A stretch of 64,000 nucleotides of DNA from Serripes groenlandicus (GCA_031761405.1 JASEVX010000001.1:22649270-22713269), one strand, 5' to 3'. Shown: positions 19,540-30,189, counted from the first letter of the stretch. The notes: a model not told the origin generated them from the sequence alone. Program-made: numbers and translations.

Positions 19540-20035
19540 TTCCCTGATTCGTTCGTTGTGTATAGTCGGCTGCTTCGAAAATATCTAAGGTACAAAGACA
19601 ATAGCTGGAAAATGTGGAAAAATAAATTTGAAATTATGTTGAAAACAGTGTGAAAATAGAATTGTTTGTCTGGAGCATATTCACCTTTTTCCACAATGCT
19701 TTTTCTAATATCGCCTGCTGCAAACATTGTGTGCCTGATGTCAGAAGTTTTCCAATAACTTTGGAAGACAATATTTTGTGATATTTTTTTAATTTTTCAC
19801 AAAATTAATGTTCTCCCTCTTTCAGCCTCTATATCAGCCAAACTCACTGCCACTGTAGCAGTTGACTTGTGAAAACATTGTGACAAAAAGATAAATTGTT
19901 CATGATGAGTAATTTTCCTTTTGCCACAATGTTTTAAACTTTATTCACTAATTCTTCTTTCTTTTATAGAGAGCTTCCATATTTTTGATTAAATATCTAA
20001 GGCTATTAAATGACTCCATCCATGGGAAAAGGTAC
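19540..20035. mobile_element. TTAA-MITE remnants
   Basis: Scattered pieces: TTTCCCTGATTCG with a worn hairpin to about 19735, and GTAGCAGTTGAC...GACAAAAAGATAAATTG...TTTGCCACAATG at 19855-20030. Confidence 0.45.
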
Positions 20036-20039
20036 TATT

Positions 20040-20262
20040 ATTATTTATTGGGGTTTTACGCCGCTTTCAACATTATTTCAGTTATATCACGGCGACAGTT
20101 CACTTATTCATGATCCCTGGGTAAACAAACCAGTACTAGGCTAGAAAATGTGCCTTGCCCAAGGGCACTCCACCATCACCGAGGTGCCGCGACTGGGGAT
20201 CGAACCCGGGACACCCGGTTTCGAAATCCCCGACGCTAACCGCTCGAGCACAGCGGATTCCT
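20040..20262 (-). mobile_element. tRNA-Ser-like SINE (family 2), full head
   Basis: Read on the minus strand, the head has A box GTGCTCGAGCGGTTAGCG and B box GGGTTCGATCCC. The body runs to GCCGTGATATAACTGAAAT and tail GGCGTAAAACCCCAATAA. Copies recur at 25870, 36285 and 55897. Confidence 0.9.
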
Positions 20263-20521
20263 GGGAAAAGGTACAATATTGCCTATAGTTATGTGAAGAG
20301 TGCAGAACAAGATCAGGCTGTGCATCCACATAGTCAAGATCACCACTGTTCACATGTTTCTTAACGATCTAAAGATTGTTAGAAGCTTCTTTTCAATGTG
20401 TGTAGATTGTGACAAGACTGAACATATTATGTACATGCCGATCTAGTTCTGCACTGTTGAAAAATGCAAACTTGTACCATGTTCCCCAGTCATGCTCAAA
20501 TAACAAACAAGATTTAGGTTG

Positions 20522-20750
20522 TTAACCATTTCCCTCATACTACAATTCTGCAGCAGACAACTTTGAACATATCTTGTCAAAACATAGAAAATCTCTATAA
20601 TTGAATGGATAACCTATGACTAAAAGTGGAAAACATTGTGGCAAAAGGAGAAATTGCTTGTTTTGAGCAATTTTTTTTTTGTCACTATGTTTTCAAAAAG
20701 CCGTCTGCTGCAGAGGCGTCAGAAAGCATCTATATGAGGGAAAGGGTTAA
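20522..20750. mobile_element. TTAA-MITE, full length
   Basis: CTCATA form, hairpin on the right, both TTAA present. Confidence 0.9.
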
Positions 20751-21087
20751 GAATGAATGAAAATAATAACCGGCTCACCTTGAAATAGCAAAATATTTTC
20801 ATAAGCAATTATAAAATCTAGCTTGTTCCTTTTTTATTCTACGGCAACTTATCACATATCTCTTGTAGATGAATTTAAAACTTGATGTCCTAAACGTCAT
20901 CGGTGATTTCTCTATTGGAAAAAGGAGAAATTTGCCCAGACCTAGTTTCTCCTTTACCCACAATGTTACCAACTCTATTCAAAGAATGTGCTTTTAATAT
21001 TCTGGATGTTTTCATAACATGCATCTTTAATTATAGCTCATCATATACATCATAGTTAGGACTCAATTTCAAGAAGTCAAGAAAAAA

Positions 21088-21300
21088 AATTCGCTTTCGG
21101 ATGCCTCTGCAGCAGACGGCTTTTTAAAAACATGGTGACAAAAGAAGAAATTTGCACAAAACGTGCAATTTCTCCTTTTGCCACAATGTTTTCCACTTTT
21201 TGTCATAGGTTATCCATTCAATTATGGAGATTTTCTATGTTTTGACAAAATACGTTCAAAGTCGTCTGCTGCAGAATTGTCGTATGAGGGAAAGGGTTAA
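21088..21300. mobile_element. TTAA-MITE, left terminus lost
   Basis: Starts at CGCTTTCGGATGCCTCTGC; hairpin on the left; ends CGTATGAGGGAAAGGGTTAA. A worn hairpin piece lies just before, near 20925-20960. Confidence 0.82.
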
Positions 21301-21470
21301 AATGAAGGGAAAAAGGGATATATAAAACATACTAATTTGAACCATTTAGAAGTCATAAAGATTGACTTTGAATACAAAAACTACAGTTACAAAAATGTAA
21401 TTCACAACCTGGATTGACTATCAGTCCTTGTAATCGAAATATGATCATATCAATTATATTTTCTATCTGA

Positions 21471-21690
21471 TCAAAGGTTATTATAATCGGCATTCCAATT
21501 TGACTTTATTGTCATATTTCGGTAGCCCATGTGAGCAACAATTAAAGGACTTATCTTCGAGACCCTTGACTGTTTTTCTAAACATGATTTTTTTTTGGTG
21601 AACTGCAAGACTAAACTCGCACCACGGACCTCTAAGATCATTGTGGAAATATTTCCTTTCCGTAAACTACATGTATCACTAATTTGTTGT
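21471..21690 (-). CDS. unexplained open frame, possible exon
   Basis: The minus strand is open for about 70 codons with protein-like stretches (MILEVRGASLVLQFTKKKSC and SPLIVAHMGYRNMTIKSNW) and then a stop. It enters from a MITE at 21695, which gives it a false start. No clear splice donor is seen. It could be a terminal exon, a retrotransposed fragment or chance. Confidence 0.25.
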
Positions 21691-21694
21691 TGTT

Positions 21695-21922
21695 TTAACC
21701 CTTTCCCACCTTCAGACACATTCTGATGCATCTACCATACAGCAGGAAATAGTTGAAAACGTTATGGTAGAAGAAGAAATTGCTTATGATAAGCAATCTC
21801 TCCTTTTACTACAATGTTTTTAATTCTTAAGCAAACTGTGACAAAAGATATTTTAAATATTTTCTTAAATCATATGCAGCTGAGGCACCAAAATATGTCT
21901 GCAACTGGAAAAGTGATAACTG
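21695..21922. mobile_element. TTAA-MITE, worn
   Basis: TTAACCCTTTCCCACCTTCAG start, hairpin left with TGCTTATGATAAGCA, and a worn end GCAACTGGAAAAGTGATAA. Confidence 0.7.
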
Positions 21923-21939
21923 CCTGTGTTAGGACTGCG

Positions 21940-22520
21940 AACATGGTTGACCATGGTTTTCTTTCAACCTGCTGTCCATGGACTGTTGACCATGGTTCTC
22001 TTTCAACCTGCTGTCCATGGACTGCTGACCATGGTTGTATTGACTGATGACCATGGTTATATTTCAGCCTGCTGACCATGGTTATATTGACTTTTGACCA
22101 TGGTTATATTTAAGCTTGATGACCATGGTTCTATTGATGGTTGATCATGGTTATATTTCAGCCTGCTGACCATGGTTCTATTGATTGTTGATCATGACTC
22201 TATATCAACCTATCGGCCATGGTTCCGTTGACCATGGTTATCTTTCAATCTGCTGACCATGGTTATATTTCAACCTGTTGGAAATGGTTCTGTTGACCAT
22301 GGTTCTTTTTTACCTGTAGAGCATAATTCATTTGACCATGGTTCTATTTTAACCTGCTGACAATGACTATTTCACCTGGTTGGCAATTGTTTTCTGTTGA
22401 CCATGGTTCTATTTTAACCTCTAGACCTTGATTCTGTTTACCAAGATTTTATTGCAACCTAGCTCTTGACCATGATTCTATTTCAACCTGCTGACCATGA
22501 CTCTATTTCAACCTGATGGC
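21940..22520. repeat. CCATGG-rich minisatellite
   Basis: Irregular tandem array of a unit near GACCATGGTT plus CTATTTCAACCTGCT (about 21-25 bp and doubled forms), over 20 units. The 6-bp palindrome CCATGG recurs in most. Confidence 0.88.
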
Positions 22521-22573
22521 AATGGATCTGTGGTTCTATTTGAACCAAATAAAAACGTTTAATTACATCTACC

Positions 22574-22709
22574 TTAACCTGCATATAGACGCTTTCTGAC
22601 GCCTCTGCAGCAGACAGCTTTTTGAAAACATGGCAGATTTTCCATATTTTCTTTTTTGATGTTTTCAAAGTCGTCTGTTGCAGATTTGCTTTATGTGGGA
22701 AAGGGTTAA
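22574..22709. mobile_element. internally deleted TTAA-MITE (136 bp)
   Basis: Both termini and both TTAA remain, but the hairpin and spacer are missing between CTTTTTGAAAACATGG and CAGATTTTCC. Confidence 0.85.
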
Positions 22710-22803
22710 GGTCATGGGAAGATGCTGTTCTCTTGAAGTATTCAGCCAACTCAAAATAATAAGATAAAAATTAGCCTTGAAATTAAAATAAAATCATAAT
22801 TAA

Positions 22804-23436
22804 TTAACCCTTTCCCTCGTATATTAGACGCTTTCTGATGCCTCTGCAGCAGAGGCATTTTGAAAACATAGTGACAAAAGATGAAATTGCTCAAAACGAG
22901 CAATTTCTCCTTTTGCCACAATGTTTTCCACTTTCAGTCATAGGTTATCCGTTCAATTATAGAGATTTTTTATTTTTTGACAAAATATGTCGTATGAGGG
23001 AAAGGGTTAATTAACAGTATAATTCATTTTGAAATAATTGGACAAAAACTAAATTCACTCAAAAAAATCAAAGTTTCCCTTTCTAATTGCCATATTACAT
23101 TACAAGGTATCCACATTGATTAACCCTTTCCCTCATATAGACGCTTTCTGACGCCTCTGCAGCAGAGGCATTTTGAAAACATAGTGACAAAAGATGAAAT
23201 TGCTCAAAACGAGCAATTTCTCCTTTTGCCACAATGTTTTCCACTTTCAGTCATAGGTTATCCGTTCAATTATAGAGATTTTTTATCTTTTGACAAAATA
23301 TGTCGTATGAGGGAAAGGGTTAATTAACAGTATAATTCATTTTGAAATAATTGGACAAAAACCAAATTCACTCAAAAAAATCAAAGTTTCCCTTTCTAAT
23401 TGCCATATTACATTACAAGGTATCCACATTGATTAA
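22804..23436. repeat. tandem duplication of MITE plus flank (~315 bp x 2)
   Basis: MITE 22804-23010 plus about 110 bp of flank (CAGTATAATTCATTTTGAAAT...CCACATTGAT) is repeated almost identically as MITE 23120-23323 plus flank. Both MITEs share the same deletion (TATGTCGTATGAGGG), so this is a segmental duplication, not two insertions. Confidence 0.88.
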
Positions 23437-23662
23437 CCCTTTCCCTCATATAGACGCTTTCCGACGCCTCTGCAGCAGACGGCTTTTTGAAAACATAGTG
23501 ACAAAAGAAGAAATTGCACAAAACGTGCAATTTCTCCTTTTGCCACAATGTTTTCTACTTTTTGTCATAGGTTATCCATTCAATTATGGAGATTTTCTAT
23601 GTTTTGACAAAATACGTTCAAAGTCGTCTGCTGCAGAAATGTCGTATGAGGGAAAGGGCTAA
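23433..23662. mobile_element. TTAA-MITE, full length
   Basis: CTCATA form, hairpin on the left, ends GAGGGAAAGGGCTAA. It follows the duplicated flank directly but lacks the deletion of the two preceding copies. Confidence 0.88.
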
Positions 23663-23667
23663 TCATC

Positions 23668-24146
23668 CTTAACATTTTCCCCACATGCAGACACATTCGG
23701 AGCATAAAGACAAAACGAGTTTGTGGCAAAAGGAGAATTGCTTTATGACATTATGAGCTATTTCTCCTTTTACAAAAATATTTTCAACTCTATTCAATAA
23801 TGACACATTTATTTATATAGATTCTTCACATATTTTTGTCGCAATATTTTCAAAAGTTACTGAAAATCTTTTTATTTGAAAGAATAATTATTCAATATGG
23901 TTAAAAACATTGTGGCAAAAGTAGAATGTTTTAACTCTTTCCCTCATACAACAATTCTGCAGCAGACAACTTTGAACATAGAAAATCTCTATAATTTAAT
24001 GGATACCCTATGACTAAAAGTGGAAAACATTGTGGCAAAAGGAGAAATTGCTTGTTTCGAGCAATTTCTTCTTTTGTCACTATGTTTTTCAAAAAGCTGT
24101 CTGCTGCTGAGGCATCAAAAAGCGTCTATATGAGGGAAAGGGTTAA
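23668..24146. mobile_element. TTAA-MITEs: worn copy and full copy
   Basis: A worn copy (23668-23895, hairpin left) precedes a near full CTCATA copy (23931-24146, hairpin right) that has lost the stretch after GACAACTTTGAACATAG. Confidence 0.75.
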
Positions 24147-24257
24147 GGAAATACAATGGACTGTGATTCAAGAATTTAATCTTAAGGTCGTCATAGTTGT
24201 TACACTGAATGAACTGTTTCCTTGCCAAAGACGACTTTTGACAACTTGTCAAAAATA

Positions 24258-24513
24258 ATTGATTGGCTGATTTGGGGGGATTAACACCATTATCAACAAT
24301 TTTTCAGATATATCACTGTGGCCAGTTCACCTACCAATGTCTTGGCTGGCTTTCCCACACCAGTACTACACACAACAGACTTTCTGACTGGCTTCTTTTT
24401 CAACATTGACTGTTAGCCTATTGTGAAAGACAAATGATGCTTGTCACAGTGACTTTTGTCAAACGTCGCAAAGCATGTTTGCCGCGATTGGGTTCAAACT
24501 CACAACCCCTGGA
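24258..24513 (-). mobile_element. SINE (family 1), head truncated
   Basis: On the minus strand: B-box region GGGGTTGTGAGTTTGAACCC, body with GTCACTGTGACAAGCATC, and tail with TTGATAATGGTGTTAATCCC. Confidence 0.8.
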
Positions 24514-24559
24514 TGGAAAAAGAGAAATTACTCATAATGATTAACACAAATTATATGTT

Positions 24560-24986
24560 CCAACCTAAATACAACAAATCTGCAGAAGATGACTTTGAAT
24601 GAAATTTTATTGTTGAATAGAGTTGAAAACATTCTGACAAAAAGGAGAAATTTCTATAGTTTTGGCTCTTATGTTTTCAAAGACATTTGATGAAAATTTG
24701 TTGTATGTGGGAAATTGTTAACTCAAGATGTAACACATTTCCCCCCAAAATTGTTTCAAACCAGGTAAATTGTTAGGTACCCCTTTCCCACATACAAAAT
24801 ATCTGCATCAGACAACTTTGAAAATGTCTGGGCAAAAATATGGAAAACCTCTAAAGGTGAGAGTTGAAACACTCTGGCAAAAAGAGAAATTGCTCCTCAT
24901 GCGCAATTTCTCCTTTTGTCACAATGTTTTCAAAAGTCGCCTGCTGCAGAGGCGTCAGAAAGCGTCTGGATGTGAGAAAGGGTTAA
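24560..24986. mobile_element. TTAA-MITEs: worn copy and full copy
   Basis: A copy without a good left end (24560-24720; ends TATGTGGGAAATTGTTAA), then a CACATA copy (24776-24986, hairpin right, ends GATGTGAGAAAGGGTTAA). Confidence 0.72.
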
Positions 24987-25038
24987 GATGAAATAGTAAC
25001 AATTACAACTCAAAGTAAATAAAGTATTTAGATCTCAC

Positions 25039-25079
25039 TTCAGATATTGTATCTGATCAGGGAATAAATGTAATGAAGA
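25039..25079 (-). CDS. weak candidate exon
   Basis: Between CTGTGTCAG and donor GTGAGATC, 41 bases read SSLHLFPDQIQYL with two bases over. Its phase fits the candidate at 17533-17569. The acceptor is mediocre and a second AG inside the segment is better placed. Confidence 0.25.
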
Positions 25080-25148
25080 CTGACACAGTTCGATCAAAGA
25101 TCATTTAACTGGTACATACAAAAAACAAAGAAAATATTAGCCTATCCC

Positions 25149-25346
25149 TTAACCCTTTCCCACATACAACCAATCTGCATCAGACATACATCTTTGTAAT
25201 CCTTAAGGCAAAAATATGGAAAATCTTTATAAATGAAAGTTTAATTATTTAAATAGTTTTGAACAATTTCTTCTTTTGTCACAATGTTTTCAAAAGTCGT
25301 CTGCTGCAGAGGTGTTAGAAAGCGTCCGCATGTAGGAACGGGTTAA
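25149..25346. mobile_element. TTAA-MITE, full length, internal deletion
   Basis: CACATA form; left hairpin arm missing (GTTTTGAACAATTTCTTC); ends GCATGTAGGAACGGGTTAA. Confidence 0.82.
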
Positions 25347-25457
25347 ATGAAATTAAGAGGTATATTTCAACAAAATAACTGCCAATCAAACTTACTTACA
25401 ATTGCATAAAAAACTGCATTTATGTGAGACAAACATATATTTTTTTTTTGACAGGGG

Positions 25458-25524
25458 TTAACCCTTTCCCTCATACGACAATTCTGCAGCAGACGACTTT
25501 GAACGTATTTTGGCAAAACATTTC
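25458..25524. mobile_element. TTAA-MITE, left end cut by SINE fragments
   Basis: TTAACCCTTTCCCTCATACGACAATTC to GTATTTTGGCAAAACAT, where family 2 SINE sequence takes over. Confidence 0.82.
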
Positions 25525-25525
25525 C

Positions 25526-25700
25526 TAGCCTAGTACTGTTTTGTTTACGCAGGGATCATGAATAAGTGAACTGTCACCGTGATATAACTATCGCTTAATC
25601 ATAATCCCTGTGTGACACACCAAGTACTGGGCTAGGAAATGTCTCTTGCCAAAGGGCACTCCACCATGTCTTATGCAAGCTGGCATTTAACTTGGGATGT
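25526..25700. mobile_element. inverted pair of family 2 SINE fragments
   Basis: CTAGTACTG...GGGATCATGAATAAGTG (plus) is followed by ATCATAATCCCTG...CCAAGTACTGGGCTAGG (minus), a head-to-head arrangement of two partial copies. Confidence 0.7.
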
Positions 25701-25724
25701 CAGAATCCCCTACGCATAGATGTT

Positions 25725-26145
25725 ATTGTTGTGTTTTTAACGCCCCTTTCAACATATATTCAGTTATATCACTGCATTTCCTGGGCAAGTTACCAGTACT
25801 ACTGGTCCATTCATCCTGAGAACAGCCAGTTAGTCATAATGCTAACTCTGCAACCTTTAGTGCCAAGGAATGAATGAATGTATATTGTTTTATGGCGCAT
25901 CGACAGCTAAGGTCATTTAGCGCGCAATTAAATTTAATTATTCATGATCCCTGGGTAAACAAACCAGTACTAGGCTAGAAAATGTGCCTTGCCCAAGGGC
26001 ACTCCACCATGACCGTAGTGCCGCGACTGGGGATCGAACCCGGGACACCCGGTTTCGAAATCCCCGACGCTAACCACTCGACCACAGCGGATTCCTTAGT
26101 GCCAAGGAGGGCAGCCATTACTACCATTTTTAAAGTCGTTGGGCC
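25725..26145 (-). mobile_element. SINE (family 3) split by a family 2 SINE
   Basis: Left part 25725-25869 (TTTCAACATATATTCAGTTATATCAC...CCAGTACTACTGGTCC) and right part 26096-26145 (GCCAAGGAGGGCAGCC) flank the insertion. The tRNA head is missing. Confidence 0.8.
25870..26095 (-). mobile_element. SINE (family 2), nested, 13-bp duplication, unusual tail
   Basis: Complete head (A box GTGGTCGAGTGGTTAGCG, B box GGGTTCGATCCC). TTAGTGCCAAGGA is repeated at 25857-25869 and 26096-26108. Its 3' end differs from other copies: GCGCGCTAAATGACCTTAGC then a CATT repeat, so it is a variant subfamily or a chimera. Confidence 0.9.
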
Positions 26146-26179
26146 CTTACGCCCAAGAGACAAGGATGACTGTAATACC

Positions 26180-26392
26180 TTAACCCATAACTTTACACAG
26201 ACGACATTTGGCGCCTGCTGTAACAGACCACTTTTGAAAACATTGCAATAAAAGGTGAAATTGCTCAAAACAAGCAATTTCACCTTTAATTACAATATTT
26301 TCAACCTTTTGTCAAAAAGTAACTTTTTGTTTAACTTGTTCATCTGTTGATTGTAGACAACATTTGAAATATCCTGTCAAGTAATGGGTTAA
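26180..26392. mobile_element. second TTAA-MITE subfamily
   Basis: TTAACCCATAACTTTACACAGACGAC to ATCCTGTCAAGTAATGGGTTAA. Termini (CCCATTACTT) differ from the main family but the hairpin (GGTGAAATTGC / GCAATTTCACC) and CTGTAACAGACCAC block are related. A sister copy lies at 41405-41557. Confidence 0.82.
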
Positions 26393-26496
26393 TGCATAGC
26401 CTCAAATTCCCTCCCTAAAAGAAATAGATGAAATGGAAATTGGGGATCAGAAAAAAATGAAAGGATAACTTTAGACCAATGAAAATCTAGATCAAC

Positions 26497-26543
26497 CTGC
26501 ACATTCATCTGGAACTGCCTTGTTTGCCAATTTTTCACAGAAG
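26497..26543 (-). CDS. candidate exon, two possible frames
   Basis: Acceptor GTCTTTTTAG and donor GTTGATC bound 47 bases. One frame reads FCEKLANKAVPDECA, the more protein-like. The other reads SVKNWQTRQFQMNVQ, which fits the phase of the candidate at 26991-27039. The frame cannot be settled without a homologue. Confidence 0.4.
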
Positions 26544-26591
26544 CTAAAAAGACATTTTTCTAACAAACAGCGTACATTTTTATCTGTCCTA

Positions 26592-26806
26592 CAGCATTAC
26601 TCACACACAAGCAAGATGCATTTTGACGTTTTAGCAGCAGACTTCTTTTGAATGTTTTTAAGCAAAATGAGAAGCTGATGATCATTTTCTCCTCTTGCCA
26701 CAATGTTTTCAAATCTATCTTCATTTATTGAGATTTTCCATGTCCTTTGCCTCAACTTTTTCATATTCGTCTGTTGCTGATTCTTTTATATGTAGGAAAG
26801 CATCAA
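26592..26806. mobile_element. TTAA-MITE, worn
   Basis: Hairpin remnant on the left (GAGAAGCTGATGATCATTTTCTCC), subterminal GTTTTAGCAGCAGACTTC and right end TATATGTAGGAAAGC. Confidence 0.6.
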
Positions 26807-26990
26807 TTATTCACAGTAGCGAGAGTTACTATTGTGATTTGTAAGATAGATCAAGGTCATTTACGCCACTTTATGTCAGTTTTATTTTATTACACGAAAT
26901 GACAGCTTCATTGACTGTCATGCAAAGGTCTTATATATCCACACCTATCATTGTAATAATGATCCACATCATCCAAAAATGGGGCCTTAC

Positions 26991-27039
26991 ATGGGCTGCC
27001 ATTAGTATTTTGAACTCTCTCGGCAATATTCAGACTGAT
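26991..27039 (-). CDS. candidate exon abutting a MITE
   Basis: Forty-nine bases before donor GTAAGGC read ISLNIAERVQNTNGSP with one base over. The acceptor AG (27040-27041) is formed by the decayed MITE terminus (GGGTTCAG); a second AG lies 5 bases inside. It joins the candidate at 28078-28127 in phase 0. Confidence 0.4.
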
Positions 27040-27040
27040 C

Positions 27041-27111
27041 TGAACCCTTTCCCACTTGTAGGCACATTTTGACGTCTACGCAGCAAATGACTTTTGAAAA
27101 CATTATGGCAA
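27041..27111. mobile_element. TTAA-MITE, left part
   Basis: TGAACCCTTTCCCACTTGTAGGCAC to CATTATGGCAAA, where another repeat element begins. Confidence 0.75.
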
Positions 27112-27395
27112 ATAAAACTAGAACTATCACTGAAGATGATAAATACCCCCTAAACAGCACCTTGACCTACACCATAACTTAATAAGTAAAAGGGCCATAA
27201 CTCTGTAAAATAACATGCAATTGAGGTATGCGCATCTCCTCTTGGTATAGAAGCTTCATGCAAAATGTTATTGAATTCCACCCAGTGGTTTGTAAGAAAT
27301 AGGCCGGACAACATAGGGCTTCCGACCGACTGATAGCCCGACAGCCCGACACAGTGACTCCTATATACCCCCTCTTCTTAAAGAAGAGGGTATAA
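27112..27395. mobile_element. dispersed element with terminal hairpin, copy 1
   Basis: Shares ACTAGAACTATCACTGAAG, GGGCCATAACTCTG and TTGGTATAGAAGCTTCATG with 35816-36085. It ends with the hairpin CCCTCTTCTT / AAGAAGAGGG. It may be another pearl-like unit. Confidence 0.6.
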
Positions 27396-27398
27396 CAA

Positions 27399-27560
27399 TA
27401 GGGCCATCATGGCCCTGGATCACACACCTGATTTATGCAATGTGGTTGGGATGCTTACCACAATTACTTTTTTTTACAAACCAACATGCCTAGAAGTAAT
27501 CTTGTAGAGGATCACAAAAGGAACATTTCAGCCAAATTACTTGGAAATTGGTTTATAGTG
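27399..27560 (+). mobile_element. fragment of the Helitron-like element
   Basis: CAATAGGGCCATCATGGCCCTGGATC matches the 5' end at 5402, and GAGGATCACAAAAGGAACATTTC matches its core. Confidence 0.55.
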
Positions 27561-27587
27561 TACAAGTATCAGACCATCACTTACATG

Positions 27588-27968
27588 TAATCCTTTCTCA
27601 CATACAACACATCTGCAGCAGACAACTTTGAAAACTTCTTTGCAAAAATATGGAACATCTATGAAAATGAAAATATACTTAATTGAATACAGTTTAACAC
27701 TTTCCCACCTATAGAGACATTTCGACACAACGAGCAATTTCTCTTTTTGCCACAATGTTTTCAACTTTTTCAACTTTTTTCAGTTATTATACCTAAAATT
27801 ATAGGGATTTATCATATTTTTGAGTAGACAATTTCAAAGATATCTGCTGCAGATTTGCTGTATGTGGGAAAGGGTTAAAACATTGTGGTAAAAAGAGAAA
27901 TCGTTTGTAAGGAGCAATTTCTCCTTTTGTCACAATGTTTACAAAATTTGTATGTGTGAAAGGTTTAA
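27588..27968. mobile_element. three contiguous TTAA-MITE copies, partial
   Basis: A left end (27588-27690), a copy with TTAACACTTTCCCACC to GTGGGAAAGGGTTAA (27694-27877), then a right part sharing its TTAA and ending GTATGTGTGAAAGGTTTAA. Confidence 0.72.
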
Positions 27969-28077
27969 ACAGAACCAAGATTATTAACTTACAGTCACAA
28001 AGAATCTAGAAAATATTTTCAAATCCATCACTTAAAAAAAAAAACTTTTACAAATCACAGTAAAAAATTGCATACAC

Positions 28078-28127
28078 CAGTGAAACATCTCCACATAGAT
28101 CCTTTGCCATACTATCAGTTTGTTTCT
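28078..28127 (-). CDS. candidate exon
   Basis: Acceptor GTAAATGCAG and donor GTGTATG bound 50 bases read KQTDSMAKDLCGDVSL after two leading bases. The frame stays open past both sites (upstream KTVSVVNAE, downstream VYAIFYCDL then stop), so the ends are uncertain. A MITE TTAA lies 21 bp upstream of the acceptor. Confidence 0.4.
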
Positions 28128-28150
28128 CTGCATTTACAACAGACACTGTC

Positions 28151-28607
28151 TTAACCCTTACCCTCATATGACAATTCTGCAGCAGACGACATTGAAAATA
28201 TTTTGACAAAAAATGGAAAATCTCTATAATTGAATGGATAACCTATGACTAAAAGTGGAAAACATTGTGACAAAAGAAGAAATTGCTCGTTTTGAGCAAT
28301 TTCTTCTTTTGTTACTATGTTTTCAAAAAAGCTGTCTGCGGCAGAGGCATCAGAAAGCGTCTATATGAGAGAAAGGGTTAACCCTTTAACCCTGCAGATG
28401 CATTTGACGCAGTAGCCTAAGACGACTTTTGAAAACATTGTGGCCAAAGGTGAAATTGCTCATGATGAGCAATTTCTCCTTTGGCCACAATGTTTTCAAC
28501 TTTATTTAACAATATTAAGTGATCTTTTATGCAGATTTTTCAGGTTTTTGTCACCACTGTTTTCAAAGTCATCTGCTGCAGATTTGTTGTATGTGGGAAA
28601 GGGTCAA
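28151..28607. mobile_element. two full TTAA-MITEs back to back
   Basis: 28151-28381 is a CTCATA copy with hairpin right. 28387-28607 (CCCTTTAACCCTGCAGATGC to TATGTGGGAAAGGGTC) is a CACATA-type copy with hairpin left. Confidence 0.85.
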
Positions 28608-28903
28608 ACTAAATCATTGGAAAGTTGATGTATACAGTCTAGCTTATCATAAACAACTGCTCCTTTGGCAACATTGAAATAGATCAACACCTTTTATAGG
28701 TTTCAGGAAAAAAAAAAAAAATCAAATTTTGCCCCAATAGCAAAGCAAAATAGGTTAGATGCTATGCTAATTTTAGAATACTGGAAAAAAATCAATGCAA
28801 AGATTTTTTCTGAGAATATTCTTCTTCAGACTAATTATCTATTTCCAGCAATTTTACAGCCCTTGATTTGCATTTAGTCTCAAAACAGTTTGGCAGTTTG
28901 GCA
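28608..28903. other. no feature recognised
   Basis: AT-rich sequence with an A13 run near 28714; nothing coding or repeated is evident. Confidence 0.4.
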
Positions 28904-29187
28904 GATTGATTGTGATTACACCGTTTTCAACAATCTTTCAGTCCTATCACCAGTTCACCTACTCATGCGTTTCCTGGCTTTCCCACACCAGTACACCAGA
29001 CAATATACTTTCCAAGCAACTGGCTGCCTTCCACATAGACTGTTAAACGGCCCATTTGTGAAAGACGAATGACGCATGTCACAGTGACTTTTGTCAAACG
29101 TCGAAAAGAATGTTGGCCGAGCTGGGATTCAAACTCACAACCCCTGGATTGACAGCCTGTGACGCTACCGACTGAGCTACTTGGCAT
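28904..29187 (-). mobile_element. tRNA-derived SINE (family 1), full head
   Basis: Minus-strand A box AGTAGCTCAGTCGGTAGCG, loop CTGTCAA and B box TGAGTTTGAATCCC, followed by the CAACATTCTTTTCGACG body and a worn tail. The same family as 7381. Confidence 0.88.
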
Positions 29188-29262
29188 TATGGAAACCTGC
29201 TAATAAACTTATAAACACTGACTTCAATTACAACTTAGTCAAAAGAGGACAGACTTATTCTA

Positions 29263-29464
29263 TTAACCCTTACCCACATACAACAAATCTGCAGAAGACA
29301 TCTTTGAAAACATCTAGTCCAAAATGTTGAAACCTCTCTTTATAAAAGGATAATTATGAAATAGAGTTGAAAACATTGTGACAAAAAGAGAAAATGCTCA
29401 TAATGCTACGATGTTTTTTAATTTTCGTTTGCTACAGATGTGTCTGCAAATGGGGAAAGGGTCA
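29263..29464. mobile_element. TTAA-MITE, full length, hairpin partly lost
   Basis: TTAACCCTTACCCACATACAAC to TGCAAATGGGGAAAGGGTC. Confidence 0.78.
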
Positions 29465-29509
29465 AGTTTTAGATTGACAATAATGCAGGATTCAGTTATA
29501 ACCTTTGCA

Positions 29510-29739
29510 TTAACCCTTTCCCTCATATAGGCGCTTTCTGACGCCTCTGCAGCAGACGGCTTTTTGAAAACATAGTGTCAAAATAAGGAATTGCTCAAAT
29601 CGAGCAATTTCTTCTTTTGCCACAATGTTTTCCACTTTGAGTCATAGGTTATCCATTTAATTATAGAGATTTTCTATGTTTTGACAAAATATGTTCAAAG
29701 TCGTCTGCGGCAGAATTGTCTTTTAAGGGAAAGGGTTAA
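29510..29739. mobile_element. TTAA-MITE, full length
   Basis: CTCATA form, hairpin on the left, both TTAA present. Confidence 0.9.
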
Positions 29740-29753
29740 GTTCTAGAATGACA

Positions 29754-30061
29754 TTAACCCTTTCCCACAAACAGACGCTTTCTGCCTCTGCTACAGCAGA
29801 CGACTTTTGCCACAATGTTTTCAACTCTATCTAATAATTAAACTTTCAGTCATCTAATGCAGATTTGTTTGTATGTGGGAAAGGGTTAAACCAGGATACA
29901 GTTATAACTTAACCCTTTCCCACTTTTTAAGCCTCACTAGCTGACGACTTCTGAAAACATTTCTACTTTTACAACTTTAATTTCAACCTTATTCAATAAA
30001 TATACTTTCAATTAAGATATTTTTTGTCTGCTGCAGATGTGTTGTATGTGGGAAAGTGTCC
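29754..30061. mobile_element. two internally deleted TTAA-MITEs
   Basis: 29754-29889 keeps both ends but lacks the left hairpin arm. 29909-30061 keeps the left end and GTATGTGGGAAAGTGTC with the centre reduced. Confidence 0.8.
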
Positions 30062-30189
30062 TGGAATGACAAAAATGCACGATACAGTTATGGCCGTAGC
30101 ATTTAACAGGTACAAAAATTCACTAAGTTACTCTAATTGTTTTGAAAAAATTGATTTGTTATGAATAACTTATAGACCAAAATTCTATA

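Noticed and set aside
20755..20815. Possible minus-strand exon before donor GTGAGCC near 20775
   Set aside because: The frame (DFIIAYENILLFQ) is open but no acceptor with a pyrimidine tract exists.
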